Under the pieces are notes generated by a model, which searched no databases, had not been told where the DNA came from, and worked only from the letters and a program-made list of their open reading frames with translations. A stretch of 38,715 nucleotides of DNA from Bacillota bacterium (GTDB lineage: Bacteria; Bacillota; UBA994), in NCBI GenBank assembly GCA_009773495.1, contig WSXW01000016.1:1-38715 (forward strand), given 5' to 3'. Shown here piece after piece: positions 9,062 to 17,482 of the stretch. Each line of letters starts with the position of its first letter. Within the stretch, counting starts at the first letter, position 1. Made by a program: the position numbers and the translations under genes.

Positions 9062-10170
9062 CCGGGCAGACGATTGTTCTGCTGAGCGCCGTGCCTTGGT
9101 CAGGTCTGTATGCTAGACCACAACACCTTGCTACCCGTTTTGCCAGTCTAGGTGCACGAGTGATATTCGTAGAACCAGCGGGGAGTTTTCTTTCACCACT
9201 CAAACAGCGCGGCATACCCAAGTTCAGTAGCATGCGAAGAGAGGAACCAAATATAGCCGTATTGACTCCCCCTTTGCTATTGCCGGCGGGGTATGGATGG
9301 TCCCCTATTAACCGTCTCAACCAAGCCTTGCTGTGGCGGTCAATCTGTAGCGCGGCGCACAAGCTGGGATGGGAAGCAGATATGGTGTGGACTCATTTAC
9401 CCGGTACAGCAGATTTGCCTACCGACCTGCCGCTAGTGTATGACTGTGTAGATGATCATGCTGCCTTTAGCCAGATATCCTACTTGTGGAGTTGCGAAGT
9501 CGTAAAACGCCTAGAGCACAAGTTACTACAGCGTGCTTGGCGTGTTTTTGCCTCTTCAGAGCTGTTATTATCTAAGTGCCGTCAGGTAAGAAAAGATGCT
9601 GCTTTAGTGGGCAATGGAGCCGACATGGATCATTTCGCGGCGGCGACTCAGGGATATTCGAACATCATCGATGTGAGCCACCCCATTGTAGGTTTTTACG
9701 GTGGCATAGGGACATGGATCGATCTCGAACTCGTTGCAGATGCGGCAGTGAGCAGACCAGATCTCAACTTTGTCATGATAGGTCCGGTGGATAGCGCAGT
9801 TAAATTGCCGGCGAGAGCGGCCAATCTACACTTTTTAGGTTTTGTTCCTTACCAAGCTTTACCCCAGTATTTAGCTGACTTTGATGTGGCCTTAGTACCG
9901 TTTAAAAATAGTGAAGTCACACAAAGTGTAAACCCTCTCAAACTATACGAGTATTTTGCTGCCGGCAAGCCGGTTATCGTTGCCGACATTCCCGAGCTGG
10001 CACGGTGGCAACCGTTAGTATATGTGGCTAACACCGCGGCAGGGCTGTTGAATGAAATAGACAAGGCTCTTAAAGAGTCTGAGATTCTTACAATAGCTCG
10101 GCAAAAGGTAGCGCAAGAGAACTCCTGGGATGCCAAGGTAGCAGATATCTTAAGATTATTAGGTGAGTAA
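9055..10170 (+). CDS. Glycosyltransferase (GT-B fold, GT1/GT4-like)
   Basis: The protein of about 371 residues has a GT-B layout. The N-terminal part has a WSGLYARPQHLATRFA stretch, which resembles the RPQ-type start of teichuronic/exopolysaccharide transferases. The C-terminal part has VGFYGGIGTWIDLEL, FLGFVPYQALPQYLADFDVALVPF, and LKLYEYFAAGKPVIV near the donor site. The start is uncertain: GTG 9055 gives a seven-base overlap with the epimerase stop and the right domain edge, but no well-spaced RBS is visible. The frame stays open upstream to ATG 8860, which would overlap the epimerase by about 200 bases and is unlikely. The role in building a wall polymer is inferred from its place between epimerase and csaB. 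Confidence 0.85.
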   Translation: MLTGQTIVLLSAVPWSGLYARPQHLATRFASLGARVIFVEPAGSFLSPLKQRGIPKFSSMRREEPNIAVLTPPLLLPAGYGWSPINRLNQALLWRSICSAAHKLGWEADMVWTHLPGTADLPTDLPLVYDCVDDHAAFSQISYLWSCEVVKRLEHKLLQRAWRVFASSELLLSKCRQVRKDAALVGNGADMDHFAAATQGYSNIIDVSHPIVGFYGGIGTWIDLELVADAAVSRPDLNFVMIGPVDSAVKLPARAANLHFLGFVPYQALPQYLADFDVALVPFKNSEVTQSVNPLKLYEYFAAGKPVIVADIPELARWQPLVYVANTAAGLLNEIDKALKESEILTIARQKVAQENSWDAKVADILRLLGE

Positions 10171-10172
10171 GC

Positions 10173-11246
10173 ATGCCAAACGTCTTTGTAATGGGTTTTA
10201 TCGGGTGTGGTAATCTAGGCGATGAGGCCATCTTGGCCGGTACTTTGCAGAGCCTAAGAGAATGTGGAGTAGCTAGGCCAGTAGTATTCTCCTGGAGCCC
10301 TCAGCAAACTGCCCAAGCGCATAGTACCCAGTCACTGCCCGTCTTGGCGGGTATGAGAGGGCTGAGGGACTTTGCTACACATCTTCACAGGGGGGACTTG
10401 TTCATAATGGGGGGAGGCAGCCTTCTCCAGGATGGTCACCGGAGGATAGTTCCGTTCTGGCTGTCCCGCGCTTTAGTAGCAAAATTGCGGGGTTGCACTG
10501 TTGTTTACCATGCCCAAGGCGTCGGACCGTTGCACACTAGTCTGGCTCGCGCACTTATGCGTATCATAGTCCCTTGGACTGCTGACGCTTTTACTGTGCG
10601 TGATACGCTGTCTCGAGAGTTGCTGCTAGCCATTCCAAATGTTCACCTGGTTGCTGATCCAGCTCTGCTTCTGGCAGCGCTAGAGGTAGAAAAGTGTCCT
10701 GGGCGTGTGGTGGTAGCCCTGCGCAACACGAAGCACGACGCGGAATTAGCTAGGCTGGTTGACTGTTTAAAGCTGTTTTCTGCAGCAGCGGAAGTACAAT
10801 ATGTTTTTCTACCTATGCACATCCCGGATGATGTGGAAGTGTGCACGCAGGTAGCAGCCTTAACTGGAGGCACTGTGTATGAGGGGCCGTTTGAAGTCCA
10901 ATATGTTCGCAAGCTATTGGCATCCGCTGAGTTAGTTGTTGCTATGCGCCTGCATGCTGCTATACTGGCAACCGGGGTCGCTACGCCGAGCGTGGGCCTC
11001 AGCTATGACCCCAAGGTCCTTTCGTTCTATGCGGAGTTAGGTTTGCCGGAATATGTACTGCCTTGGCATGGTGAGTTTGATGCCAATCTGTGTAGTGTGC
11101 TACTCACGAAAGCCTACCGTAGCCGCCTTGAGCTGGCCGAACAAACGAAGAAACAGGCTAGTTTGCTGCGCGACAGAGCTCAGAATAGCATTCCAATTGC
11201 AGTGGCAAAGTGGAGGAGCAGAGGCGATGAAAATAGTCAGGGTTAG
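10173..11246 (+). CDS. csaB: Polysaccharide pyruvyl transferase CsaB
   Basis: CsaB adds ketal-linked pyruvate from phosphoenolpyruvate to secondary cell-wall polysaccharide, the modification that SLH domains of S-layer and other surface proteins bind. The 357-residue product opens with GFIGCGNLGDEAIL and has MGGGSLLQD, VVYHAQGVGPL, ADPALLL and the MRLHAAILATG stretch, all typical of the family. GGTGAG at 10162-10167 is the RBS and the ATG follows the previous stop by two bases. No SLH-domain protein is present in this window. The end overlaps the next gene by 20 bases. Confidence 0.92.
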   Translation: MPNVFVMGFIGCGNLGDEAILAGTLQSLRECGVARPVVFSWSPQQTAQAHSTQSLPVLAGMRGLRDFATHLHRGDLFIMGGGSLLQDGHRRIVPFWLSRALVAKLRGCTVVYHAQGVGPLHTSLARALMRIIVPWTADAFTVRDTLSRELLLAIPNVHLVADPALLLAALEVEKCPGRVVVALRNTKHDAELARLVDCLKLFSAAAEVQYVFLPMHIPDDVEVCTQVAALTGGTVYEGPFEVQYVRKLLASAELVVAMRLHAAILATGVATPSVGLSYDPKVLSFYAELGLPEYVLPWHGEFDANLCSVLLTKAYRSRLELAEQTKKQASLLRDRAQNSIPIAVAKWRSRGDENSQG

Positions 11247-11967
11247 TATATTGTCTTATCCCGTTGCTAAGCTGACGCTGCCACAAACTGTGGCAGCGGT
11301 TCTGGAGCTTATTAGCGCCCGCAGAGGGCACATCATCACTGCCAATGCGGAGATATTATACGCAGCCAAGTCTGATGCCGCACTCGACAGCGTAATTAGG
11401 GCGGCTGATTTGGTAACGGCAGATGGCATGGGGGTTGTCTGGGCTTCGCGCATTCTAGGTGATCCTCTGCCAGAACGTGTAAGCGGTTATGACCTCTTGC
11501 ACGCAATTGCCCAACAAGCCTCGCAAACGGATCTAGGTTTATTTCTCCTAGGGGCCGCCCCCGGGGTGGCCGAAGCAGCAGCAGCCAAGCTACAAAGGCT
11601 GTATTCTGATCTTATTATTGCAGGCACATATCATGGCTTCTTCAAAGAGGAAGAGTCAGTTGAAGTAATGGAAAGAGTCAAGTCGAGTAACGCAGACTTC
11701 TTATTCGTCGCAATGGGCCTGGGGGGCGAGGCGTGGATTTACCGACATAAACAGGAGCTTAACTGCCCAGCGATGCAAGTGGGAGGTAGTTTCGATATTC
11801 TTGCTGGTATAGCGACCCGGGCGCCGAGATGGATGCAGAAGTCGGGCCTAGAATGGGCCCATCGCTTGTATAGGGAGCCTAAGAGATATAGGCGAATGCT
11901 TAGCCTACCCAAGTTTGTGATAGCAGTAATTGCAGAGCGTTTTCGTGAAAAGGGAGTGAAGAAATGA
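11227..11967 (+). CDS. WecG/TagA/CpsF family glycosyltransferase
   Basis: The 246-residue protein has the family hallmarks: NAEILYAAKSDAALD, the ADGMGVVWASRILG active-site region, a LLGAAPGVAEAAA segment, and FVAMGLGGEAWIYRH with VGGSFDILAG. In teichoic-acid pathways TagA transfers N-acetylmannosamine from UDP-ManNAc to GlcNAc-PP-undecaprenol, committing the lipid to wall-polymer synthesis; that exact sugar is assumed and not shown here. ATG 11227 was chosen over upstream in-frame options because GGAGG (about 11213) is well placed and the family N-terminus begins at MKIVRVSIL. It overlaps csaB by 20 bases and the transketolase start by four, so coupling is likely. Confidence 0.92.
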   Translation: MKIVRVSILSYPVAKLTLPQTVAAVLELISARRGHIITANAEILYAAKSDAALDSVIRAADLVTADGMGVVWASRILGDPLPERVSGYDLLHAIAQQASQTDLGLFLLGAAPGVAEAAAAKLQRLYSDLIIAGTYHGFFKEEESVEVMERVKSSNADFLFVAMGLGGEAWIYRHKQELNCPAMQVGGSFDILAGIATRAPRWMQKSGLEWAHRLYREPKRYRRMLSLPKFVIAVIAERFREKGVKK

Positions 11968-12782
11968 ATACCGTTTTACTACGTAACAAGGCGCAGGAGA
12001 TGCGTCGACTCATCATGGAAGGAATAGCGGAAGCTGGGTCAGGTCATCCGGGAGGGTCACTCTCTCTGGTGGAGATTATGTCCTACCTTTATTTCTATCA
12101 GGCCCAATTACATGAGACAGACCCCCTGTGGCCGGAACGCGACCGCATAATACTTAGCAAGGGCCACGCTGCACCGGCTCTTTACGCTGCTTTGGCAGCG
12201 AAGGGCTACATGCCACATGAGGAAATGTTGACGCTGCGCAAGCTTGGCTCACGCCTTCAGGGGCACCCAGATATGCGCAAGCTCCCCGGCGTAGAGATGT
12301 CCACAGGATCACTTGGCCAGGGGCTCTCCGTGGCTAATGGGCTGGCACTTGGTTTGAGGCTACAGAATAAGGCTAATAAAGTTTATGTCGTACTTGGTGA
12401 CGGTGAGCTTCAAGAAGGCCAAGTGTGGGAGGCAGCAATGACAGCCGCACACCATAGGCTGACAAACCTTATGGCAGTGGTCGACTATAATGGACTTCAG
12501 ATCGACGGGTTTACGGGCGAGGTCAAGCGCCTAGAACCATTAGCCGAGAAATGGCAAGCATTTGGCTGGCAAACAGTTACCGTAGACGGGCACTCCTTTG
12601 CGGATTTGTACAGGGGGTTTAACGTAGAGCGCGATGACCGCCCACTCGTGGTTATTGCCAAAACCATTAAGGGTAAAGGTGTTCAGTATATGGAGAACGT
12701 AGCTGATTGGCATGGCAAAGCGCCTTCCAAGGCCCAAGCCCAGGAGTATATTGAGGGGATAGGAGGAGATGTACGTGGTTAA
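11964..12782 (+). CDS. Transketolase, N-terminal subunit
   Basis: This 272-residue protein is the thiamine-diphosphate binding half of a split transketolase. Visible motifs are SGHPGGSLS, ILSKGHAAPALYAAL, STGSLGQGLSVANG and the GDGELQEGQVWEA motif that binds Mg and ThDP phosphate. It pairs with the next gene. Transketolases move two-carbon units between sugar phosphates in the non-oxidative pentose phosphate pathway. Two-gene forms are common in Clostridia and archaea. ATG 11964 overlaps the previous stop (ATGA) and the gene overlaps the C subunit by eight bases. Its place at the end of a wall-polymer operon could mean pentose or heptose supply for the polymer. Confidence 0.94.
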   Translation: MNTVLLRNKAQEMRRLIMEGIAEAGSGHPGGSLSLVEIMSYLYFYQAQLHETDPLWPERDRIILSKGHAAPALYAALAAKGYMPHEEMLTLRKLGSRLQGHPDMRKLPGVEMSTGSLGQGLSVANGLALGLRLQNKANKVYVVLGDGELQEGQVWEAAMTAAHHRLTNLMAVVDYNGLQIDGFTGEVKRLEPLAEKWQAFGWQTVTVDGHSFADLYRGFNVERDDRPLVVIAKTIKGKGVQYMENVADWHGKAPSKAQAQEYIEGIGGDVRG

Positions 12783-13716
12783 TAAGCCTGAAGCAACCCG
12801 TGATGCGTACGGCAGAGCCTTGCTAGCCTTAGGTCAACTGCGTTCAGAGGTTGTGGTGTTAGATGCAGACCTGTCTAAGTCAACCAAGACGGCCGGCTTT
12901 GCCGCCAAATATCCCGAGCGTTTCTTTAACGTGGGGATTGCCGAGGCAGATCTCATTGGAACAGCCTGTGGCTTGACGTTGTCCGGGCTCAAACCTTTTG
13001 CCAGTACGTTTGCCATTTTCGCTACGGGTAGAGCATACGATCAAATTCGCAATAGTGTTGCCTATCCGAGGCTGCCTGTGGTCATAGCTGCTACTCATGC
13101 CGGATTGACAGTTGGGCCAGACGGTGGCTCTCACCAGTCTTTAGAGGATATTGCGCTAATGAGGGTGTTGCCTAATATGCAAGTGTGGGTCCCTGCTGAT
13201 GGAGAAGAAGCTTATCAAATGGTAATTGAGGCCGCGACGGAGACAGGTCCTGTATACATTAGGTTAGGGCGGCAGGTTGTGCCGCACGTTACTCCCGCAG
13301 ATTACAAGTTTGAAAAAGGGCGGGCACAGGTATTTGGTCCTAGCGGCGACGTCACAATTATCGCCTGTGGTGTCATGGTAGCGGAAGCCCTTAGGGCCGC
13401 AGAGGAGCTACGGCAAGCGGGCCTTTCGGTGCAGGTGGTCAATATGAGCAGTATCAAACCACTTGATACTGAGGTCTTAGAGGCCGCGGCTAGCCACAGT
13501 CGTTTGATTGTTACAGTCGAAGAACACTTTGTGGCGGGAGGGCTAGGTAGCGCCTGTGTTGAATACCTATCTACCCTCCGCTCGAGGCCGCAGGTAGGCA
13601 TGCTCGGAGTAGAAGATCGGTTCGGTCAATCAGGGCATCCGGATGAACTGTTAGACCTTTACGGTCTCAGAGCTAGCAACATTGTCGCAGCGGTAAAACG
13701 GAGTTTAGATAGTTAA
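12775..13716 (+). CDS. Transketolase, C-terminal subunit
   Basis: This 313-residue protein carries the pyrimidine-binding and C-terminal domains of transketolase. It has the catalytic-region FFNVGIAEADLIGTACGL, the FASTFAIFATGRAYDQIRN stretch, HAGLTVGPDGGSHQ, and the TVEEHFVAGGLGSA motif of the transketolase C domain. It would form a heterotetramer with the preceding subunit. GTG 12775 is the preferred start because AGGAGG (12761-12766) is eight bases upstream; ATG 12769 has only two bases of spacing. It is the last gene of the dense operon. Confidence 0.93.
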   Translation: MVNKPEATRDAYGRALLALGQLRSEVVVLDADLSKSTKTAGFAAKYPERFFNVGIAEADLIGTACGLTLSGLKPFASTFAIFATGRAYDQIRNSVAYPRLPVVIAATHAGLTVGPDGGSHQSLEDIALMRVLPNMQVWVPADGEEAYQMVIEAATETGPVYIRLGRQVVPHVTPADYKFEKGRAQVFGPSGDVTIIACGVMVAEALRAAEELRQAGLSVQVVNMSSIKPLDTEVLEAAASHSRLIVTVEEHFVAGGLGSACVEYLSTLRSRPQVGMLGVEDRFGQSGHPDELLDLYGLRASNIVAAVKRSLDS

Positions 13717-13737
13717 CGCGCAACATGACCCGATGTC

Positions 13738-13778
13738 AACGAGGGGGATTAAGAAACGTCTCTTACCCAACCCTCGTT
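13738..13778 (+). repeat. Two-tier hairpin after the transketolase genes
   Basis: AACGAGGG (13738-13745) pairs with CCCTCGTT (13771-13778), and inside it TAAGA (13750-13754) pairs with TCTTA (13761-13765) around AACGTC. There is no U tract afterwards. It may mark the end of the wall-polymer operon or act as an mRNA end barrier, but it is not a clear intrinsic terminator. Confidence 0.55.
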
Positions 13779-13809
13779 CATATTGTCGGGAAATTTAGGG
13801 AGGCATATT

Positions 13810-14709
13810 ATGCTAGAATTTAGATATTTAGAGCTAGAGGACAGAGCATGGCTCCAGCCTCTACTCATGAAGACCAGTACTATGGGAAGCGAAAATGCTT
13901 TTGGCACATTGATGATTTGGGGGGGCGACTATCGCGTAAATGTGTGTCAGCGTCAGGGAGAGGTTTTTTTGAGCTTCGGGGGGCAACCTCATACCTATTA
14001 CTTCCCAATCGCCTACCATGACCTTAGGGATACTCTTTCGGTTATGATTGCGGATGCAGATAATAAAGGTTTTGACTTTAGAATGTGGGGCATGACCGCA
14101 GAACAAATCGCGCTCATGGATCAGGCCCTGCCAGACACCTTTGTCTTTTCCATTGATAGGTCTGGCTCTGATTACATATACAGTACACAAGAGTTAGCAA
14201 GCCTCAAGGGTCGAAAATTTGAGAAAAAACGCCATCATCTAGCGAAATTTAAAAAAACTTATCGCTACACTTACGAAGGCGTCACGCTTCACAATATGGC
14301 TGATTGTGTTGCTATTGCAGACCTGTGGCGGAGTGATAACGCCGCACAGTTGGGTGATAGTGTTGATAAAGAATACTGCGCCCTAAGACGCGCTTCTGAT
14401 AATTTCGAACAGTTAGGCTTGCTAGGAGGTCTCATTAGGGTGGGGGGTAAGCCTGTTGCCTTTACATTCGGTGAAGAAATCAACCCCGATGTCTTCTTAA
14501 TACATTTTGAAAAAGCGCTAGACGGATATGATGGACTATATGCTGCCATTAACCAAGAATTTGCGGCACACAATTTGACGAAATATCAGTATGTAAATAG
14601 GGAGGAAGATATGGGAGTAGAGGGGTTGCGCAAATCTAAATTGTCTTACCATCCGGTTTTGTTGTTAGAGAAGTATAGTGCAGTAGTAAGGGAAGACATA
14701 ATGCAGTGA
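13810..14709 (+). CDS. DUF2156 / phosphatidylglycerol lysyltransferase-like protein
   Basis: The 299-residue protein matches the stand-alone DUF2156 type, the soluble acyltransferase half of MprF-like enzymes with a duplicated GNAT-like fold. Visible cues are the start MLEFRYLELEDRAWLQPLL, the KGRKFEKKRHHLAKFKKTY stretch followed by LHNMADCVAIADLW, and the late FEKALDGYDGLYAAINQEFA. It lacks membrane helices, so lipid lysinylation is not established. It may transfer an aminoacyl group to another acceptor. ATG 13810 has GGGAGG six bases upstream. Its stop overlaps the GTG of the acetyltransferase gene by four bases, so the two products are made together. Confidence 0.82.
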   Translation: MLEFRYLELEDRAWLQPLLMKTSTMGSENAFGTLMIWGGDYRVNVCQRQGEVFLSFGGQPHTYYFPIAYHDLRDTLSVMIADADNKGFDFRMWGMTAEQIALMDQALPDTFVFSIDRSGSDYIYSTQELASLKGRKFEKKRHHLAKFKKTYRYTYEGVTLHNMADCVAIADLWRSDNAAQLGDSVDKEYCALRRASDNFEQLGLLGGLIRVGGKPVAFTFGEEINPDVFLIHFEKALDGYDGLYAAINQEFAAHNLTKYQYVNREEDMGVEGLRKSKLSYHPVLLLEKYSAVVREDIMQ

Positions 14710-15599
14710 GCCGAGAGAGAGTTGTCTTTGCCGAGCAGAGAATGCGCGAGGCACTTCTTGCCATATGGCAAGTCTGTTTTGAAGAGCAGCCTGCACCGGT
14801 GCGCTATTTCTTTGAGACCTATTTCGAGCCGCATAACTGTTTGGTGTATGAGGTGAATGACGAGGCTGTAGCCATGGTTCACCTGCTGCCTGCACAAATT
14901 GTACACAACAACTCGCTTATACAGGCGCACTATATCTACGCGGCTGCTACTTTGCCCGAACACCGCTCTAAAGGCTATATGAGCACCTTGCTTAACCATG
15001 CAGCGGAGGTAGGTGCAAAGCGTGGCGATGAATATTCCTTCCTCTTGCCATCGCAAAGCGACTTGTATCGATACTATGGCCGACTGGGCTATGTACCATA
15101 TTTCCAGACCAGATTTGTGACCCTCTCTAACGGCGAGCTTCGTGCTCTAGCAGCTGGAGGGCGCAAGAGCGACCTTGTACTCAACTGCCAACAAGTAAAA
15201 TCATTGCGTAACAGCCACATAGTCGCCTGCGACGGATCAGTCCTATGGGGTGAAAAGGCCATTTCCTATGCCGTTGGCATTAGCAAGCTCTATGGAGGTC
15301 AACTTATCTGCTCCCAAGCGGGTGAACAATTTGGCTACGCGCTGTGCAGCGCTACTCATAAGGAGAATTGTACGGTCGTTGAGATAGTGGCTGACGAAGA
15401 CGCTAGCGCAGATCTGCTGGCAACAATTTTGCTCCAAGTTCCAGCGCAGACCTATAGGTTTCGGCTGCCCGGGTTCAGCAGCCTCTTTGCGCAGCAAGGA
15501 GAAGTCTCGACTCAGGGCATGATCAAGCCGCTACTGCATAACGACGGTCTCAGCACTACAAAATCCGGCCTGCCCTACCTAGGGTTAACCTTAGATTAA
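14706..15599 (+). CDS. GNAT family N-acetyltransferase (Eis-like N-terminal domain)
   Basis: The 297-residue protein has an N-terminal GNAT domain. The acetyl-CoA pyrophosphate loop lies in ATLPEHRSKGYMSTLL, and the next strand contains YSFLLPSQSDLYRYYGRLGY, which resembles the Eis/DUF4081-type arrangement. The C-terminal 130 residues are less recognisable and may be a sterol-carrier-like or second GNAT fold. The start GTG (14706) overlaps the stop of the DUF2156 gene; the RBS is weak (AAGGGAAG, about 12 bases upstream), consistent with coupling. The substrate is unknown. Pairing with DUF2156 suggests both act on the same amino or aminoacyl acceptor. Confidence 0.85.
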   Translation: MSRERVVFAEQRMREALLAIWQVCFEEQPAPVRYFFETYFEPHNCLVYEVNDEAVAMVHLLPAQIVHNNSLIQAHYIYAAATLPEHRSKGYMSTLLNHAAEVGAKRGDEYSFLLPSQSDLYRYYGRLGYVPYFQTRFVTLSNGELRALAAGGRKSDLVLNCQQVKSLRNSHIVACDGSVLWGEKAISYAVGISKLYGGQLICSQAGEQFGYALCSATHKENCTVVEIVADEDASADLLATILLQVPAQTYRFRLPGFSSLFAQQGEVSTQGMIKPLLHNDGLSTTKSGLPYLGLTLD

Positions 15600-15633
15600 C
15601 CTACATCGTGGGTGGCCATGGCGTTCTTTTGTA

Positions 15634-15702
15634 GGGGGCTGCCCAAGGCACCATAGATAGCACCCTTTGGGGACAGCCCCCTGGACTAGCGTGCGCTAGT
15701 CC
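15634..15702. terminator. Two hairpins between convergent GNAT and RNase J genes
   Basis: GGGGGCTG (15634-15641) pairs with CAGCCCCC (15674-15681), with an imperfect inner stem CCCAAGG/CCTTTGGGG. Next to it GGACTAGC (15683-15690), loop GTGC and GCTAGTCC (15695-15702) form a perfect 8-bp hairpin that overlaps the RNase J stop codon. Neither has a good U tract on either strand. They most likely stop or protect the ends of both convergent transcripts. Confidence 0.55.
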
Positions 15703-17354
15703 TTATTTAGTTCGAGTATTACTGGAAGAATCACTGGTCTACGCCTTGTCTTTTCATAGAGAAAATTCGCTAGGGACTCACGCATCGCGCTGCGCAGGCT
15801 ACTCCATTCGGTGGATTCTTGAATAGCCTTGGTCAGTGTCGCAGTCACCTGTTGAGTGGCCTCTTTAAGCAGACTCTCAGATTCGCGCACATATACGAAG
15901 CCGCGCGAAATTAGATCAGGTCCGGCCAAAATCTTTCTGTTAGCTCTGTCAATGGTCACTGCGGCTACCAAGACACCATCTGCAGCTAATTGCTGTCGAT
16001 CCCTCAACACTACGTTGCCGACATCGCCGACTCCAATGCCATCTACTAGCACAGAACCAGATGTGACTTTAGATGTAACGCGTGCTGAGTCGGCAGTGAA
16101 CTCGACAACGTCACCATTTTTCACGCAAAGAATCGCATTCTCTTCATATCCCATTTGTTCAGCGAGCTGCGCAAAGGCAGTCTGGTGTCTAAACTCCCCA
16201 TGGAAAGGAATCATAAAGCGAGGTTTAACCATGTTAATCATAAGCTTCAGTTCTTCTCGACTAGCATGGCCAGAGACATGAACGTCAGCTATCCCCTGAT
16301 AGATAACATTTGCGCCGGCCTTGGAAAGGCCATCAATGACCTTGCTTACAAGTTTTTCATTGCCCGGCACGGGAGTAGACGAAAAAATTACGGTGTCGCC
16401 AGGGACGATACTGATGCGGGGATGAGAACCACTGGCCATACGGGTCAGGCCGGAAAGCGGTTCGCCTTGGCTACCAGTAGTAATAATAACCACCTTATCA
16501 GCAGAAAGCCTATTGATTTCCTCGATCTCTACATAGGCGGTCTCGGGGTAGGTGAGGTAGCCGAGTTCAGTGGAGATCTTGACATTGTTGACCATGCTGC
16601 GCCCAACTACTGCTACCTTGCGCTTAAAACGTAAGGCTGTGTCGAAAACCTGTTGAATTCGGTGGATGTTGCTAGCGAAGGAGGCGAGTATAATGCGCCC
16701 CGTAGTACGAGCAAAAATTTCGTCAAAGGTTTTGCCAACCTCTCGCTCCGATTTTGTGTAACCGAGGCGATGGGCGTTAGTGGAGTCGGACAGAAAGGCC
16801 AGAACTCCATTGTTGCCGAGTTGTGTCAGAGCGTAGTAATCTGTTACACGACCATCTACGGGTGTCTGATCAATCTTAAAGTCGCCGGAATGATAGATAG
16901 TGCCGATAGGGCTCTTTATGGCGAACCCTACGCAATCGGGAATACTGTGGTTCACGTGAATCGCTTTGATAATAAAACCGCCGATATTCGTTTCGTCGCC
17001 GGCCCGAATTTCTTTCAAATTAGCCGCGATGTTAAATTCATCGAGTTTAACTTTGAGTAGCCCTAAGGTCAACCTTGTGCCATAGACAGGTACGTTAAGT
17101 TGTCTAAGGACGTAAGGCAAAGCACCGATGTGATCTTCGTGTCCATGAGTCAGGAAAATTGCCTTGACTTTTTTTTGATTTTCGACCAAGTAAGTAATGT
17201 TGGGAATTACATAGTCGATGCCGTACATCTCATCTTCCGGAAATTTGAGTCCGGCATCGACTACTATGATGTCATCCTTGTACTGGAAAACATACATGTT
17301 CTTGCCAATTTCCCCCATGCCTCCTAAGGGGATAAGCGTTAGTTTGTCAGTCAT
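15696..17354 (-). CDS. rnj: Ribonuclease J
   Basis: RNase J is a metallo-beta-lactamase/beta-CASP enzyme with 5'-3' exonuclease and endonuclease activity, central to mRNA decay and 16S rRNA maturation in Gram-positives. The 552-residue protein has the metal-binding HGHEDH at residues 70-75, SGDFKIDQTP, the DSTNAHR strand, and the late HVSGHAS and PFHGEFRH motifs. Length is normal. I cannot say whether it corresponds to J1 or J2. It is the only minus-strand core gene and faces away from ftsE; the 128-base divergent region is AT-rich but I see no clear promoter for it. The RBS on the minus strand is AAAGGTTG, about ten bases before the ATG. Confidence 0.95.
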   Translation of the reverse strand: MTDKLTLIPLGGMGEIGKNMYVFQYKDDIIVVDAGLKFPEDEMYGIDYVIPNITYLVENQKKVKAIFLTHGHEDHIGALPYVLRQLNVPVYGTRLTLGLLKVKLDEFNIAANLKEIRAGDETNIGGFIIKAIHVNHSIPDCVGFAIKSPIGTIYHSGDFKIDQTPVDGRVTDYYALTQLGNNGVLAFLSDSTNAHRLGYTKSEREVGKTFDEIFARTTGRIILASFASNIHRIQQVFDTALRFKRKVAVVGRSMVNNVKISTELGYLTYPETAYVEIEEINRLSADKVVIITTGSQGEPLSGLTRMASGSHPRISIVPGDTVIFSSTPVPGNEKLVSKVIDGLSKAGANVIYQGIADVHVSGHASREELKLMINMVKPRFMIPFHGEFRHQTAFAQLAEQMGYEENAILCVKNGDVVEFTADSARVTSKVTSGSVLVDGIGVGDVGNVVLRDRQQLAADGVLVAAVTIDRANRKILAGPDLISRGFVYVRESESLLKEATQQVTATLTKAIQESTEWSSLRSAMRESLANFLYEKTRRRPVILPVILELNKD

Positions 17355-17426
17355 TTATCACTCAACCTTTCTACAGTTGTTATAATATCAAATTCAATAA
17401 ATTAGTAGGGCGAAAAAACAGGACAT

Positions 17427-17455
17427 TTGCAGAGTTTTGTCGAAACACTTAAAGT
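17427..17455 (+). promoter_or_regulatory. Weak candidate ftsE promoter
   Basis: TTGCAG (17427-17432), 17-base spacer and TAAAGT (17450-17455), about 27 bases before the ftsE start. Each box matches the sigma-A consensus at four of six positions, so confidence is low. Confidence 0.35.
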
Positions 17456-17482
17456 GCAAATCCTGAGAAAGGACTCAGAACG

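Noticed and set aside
17361-17410. TATAAT at 17381 (plus) and TATTAT/TTGAAT boxes (minus) as divergent promoters
   Set aside because: No -35 at a proper distance on either strand; the site is simply AT-rich.
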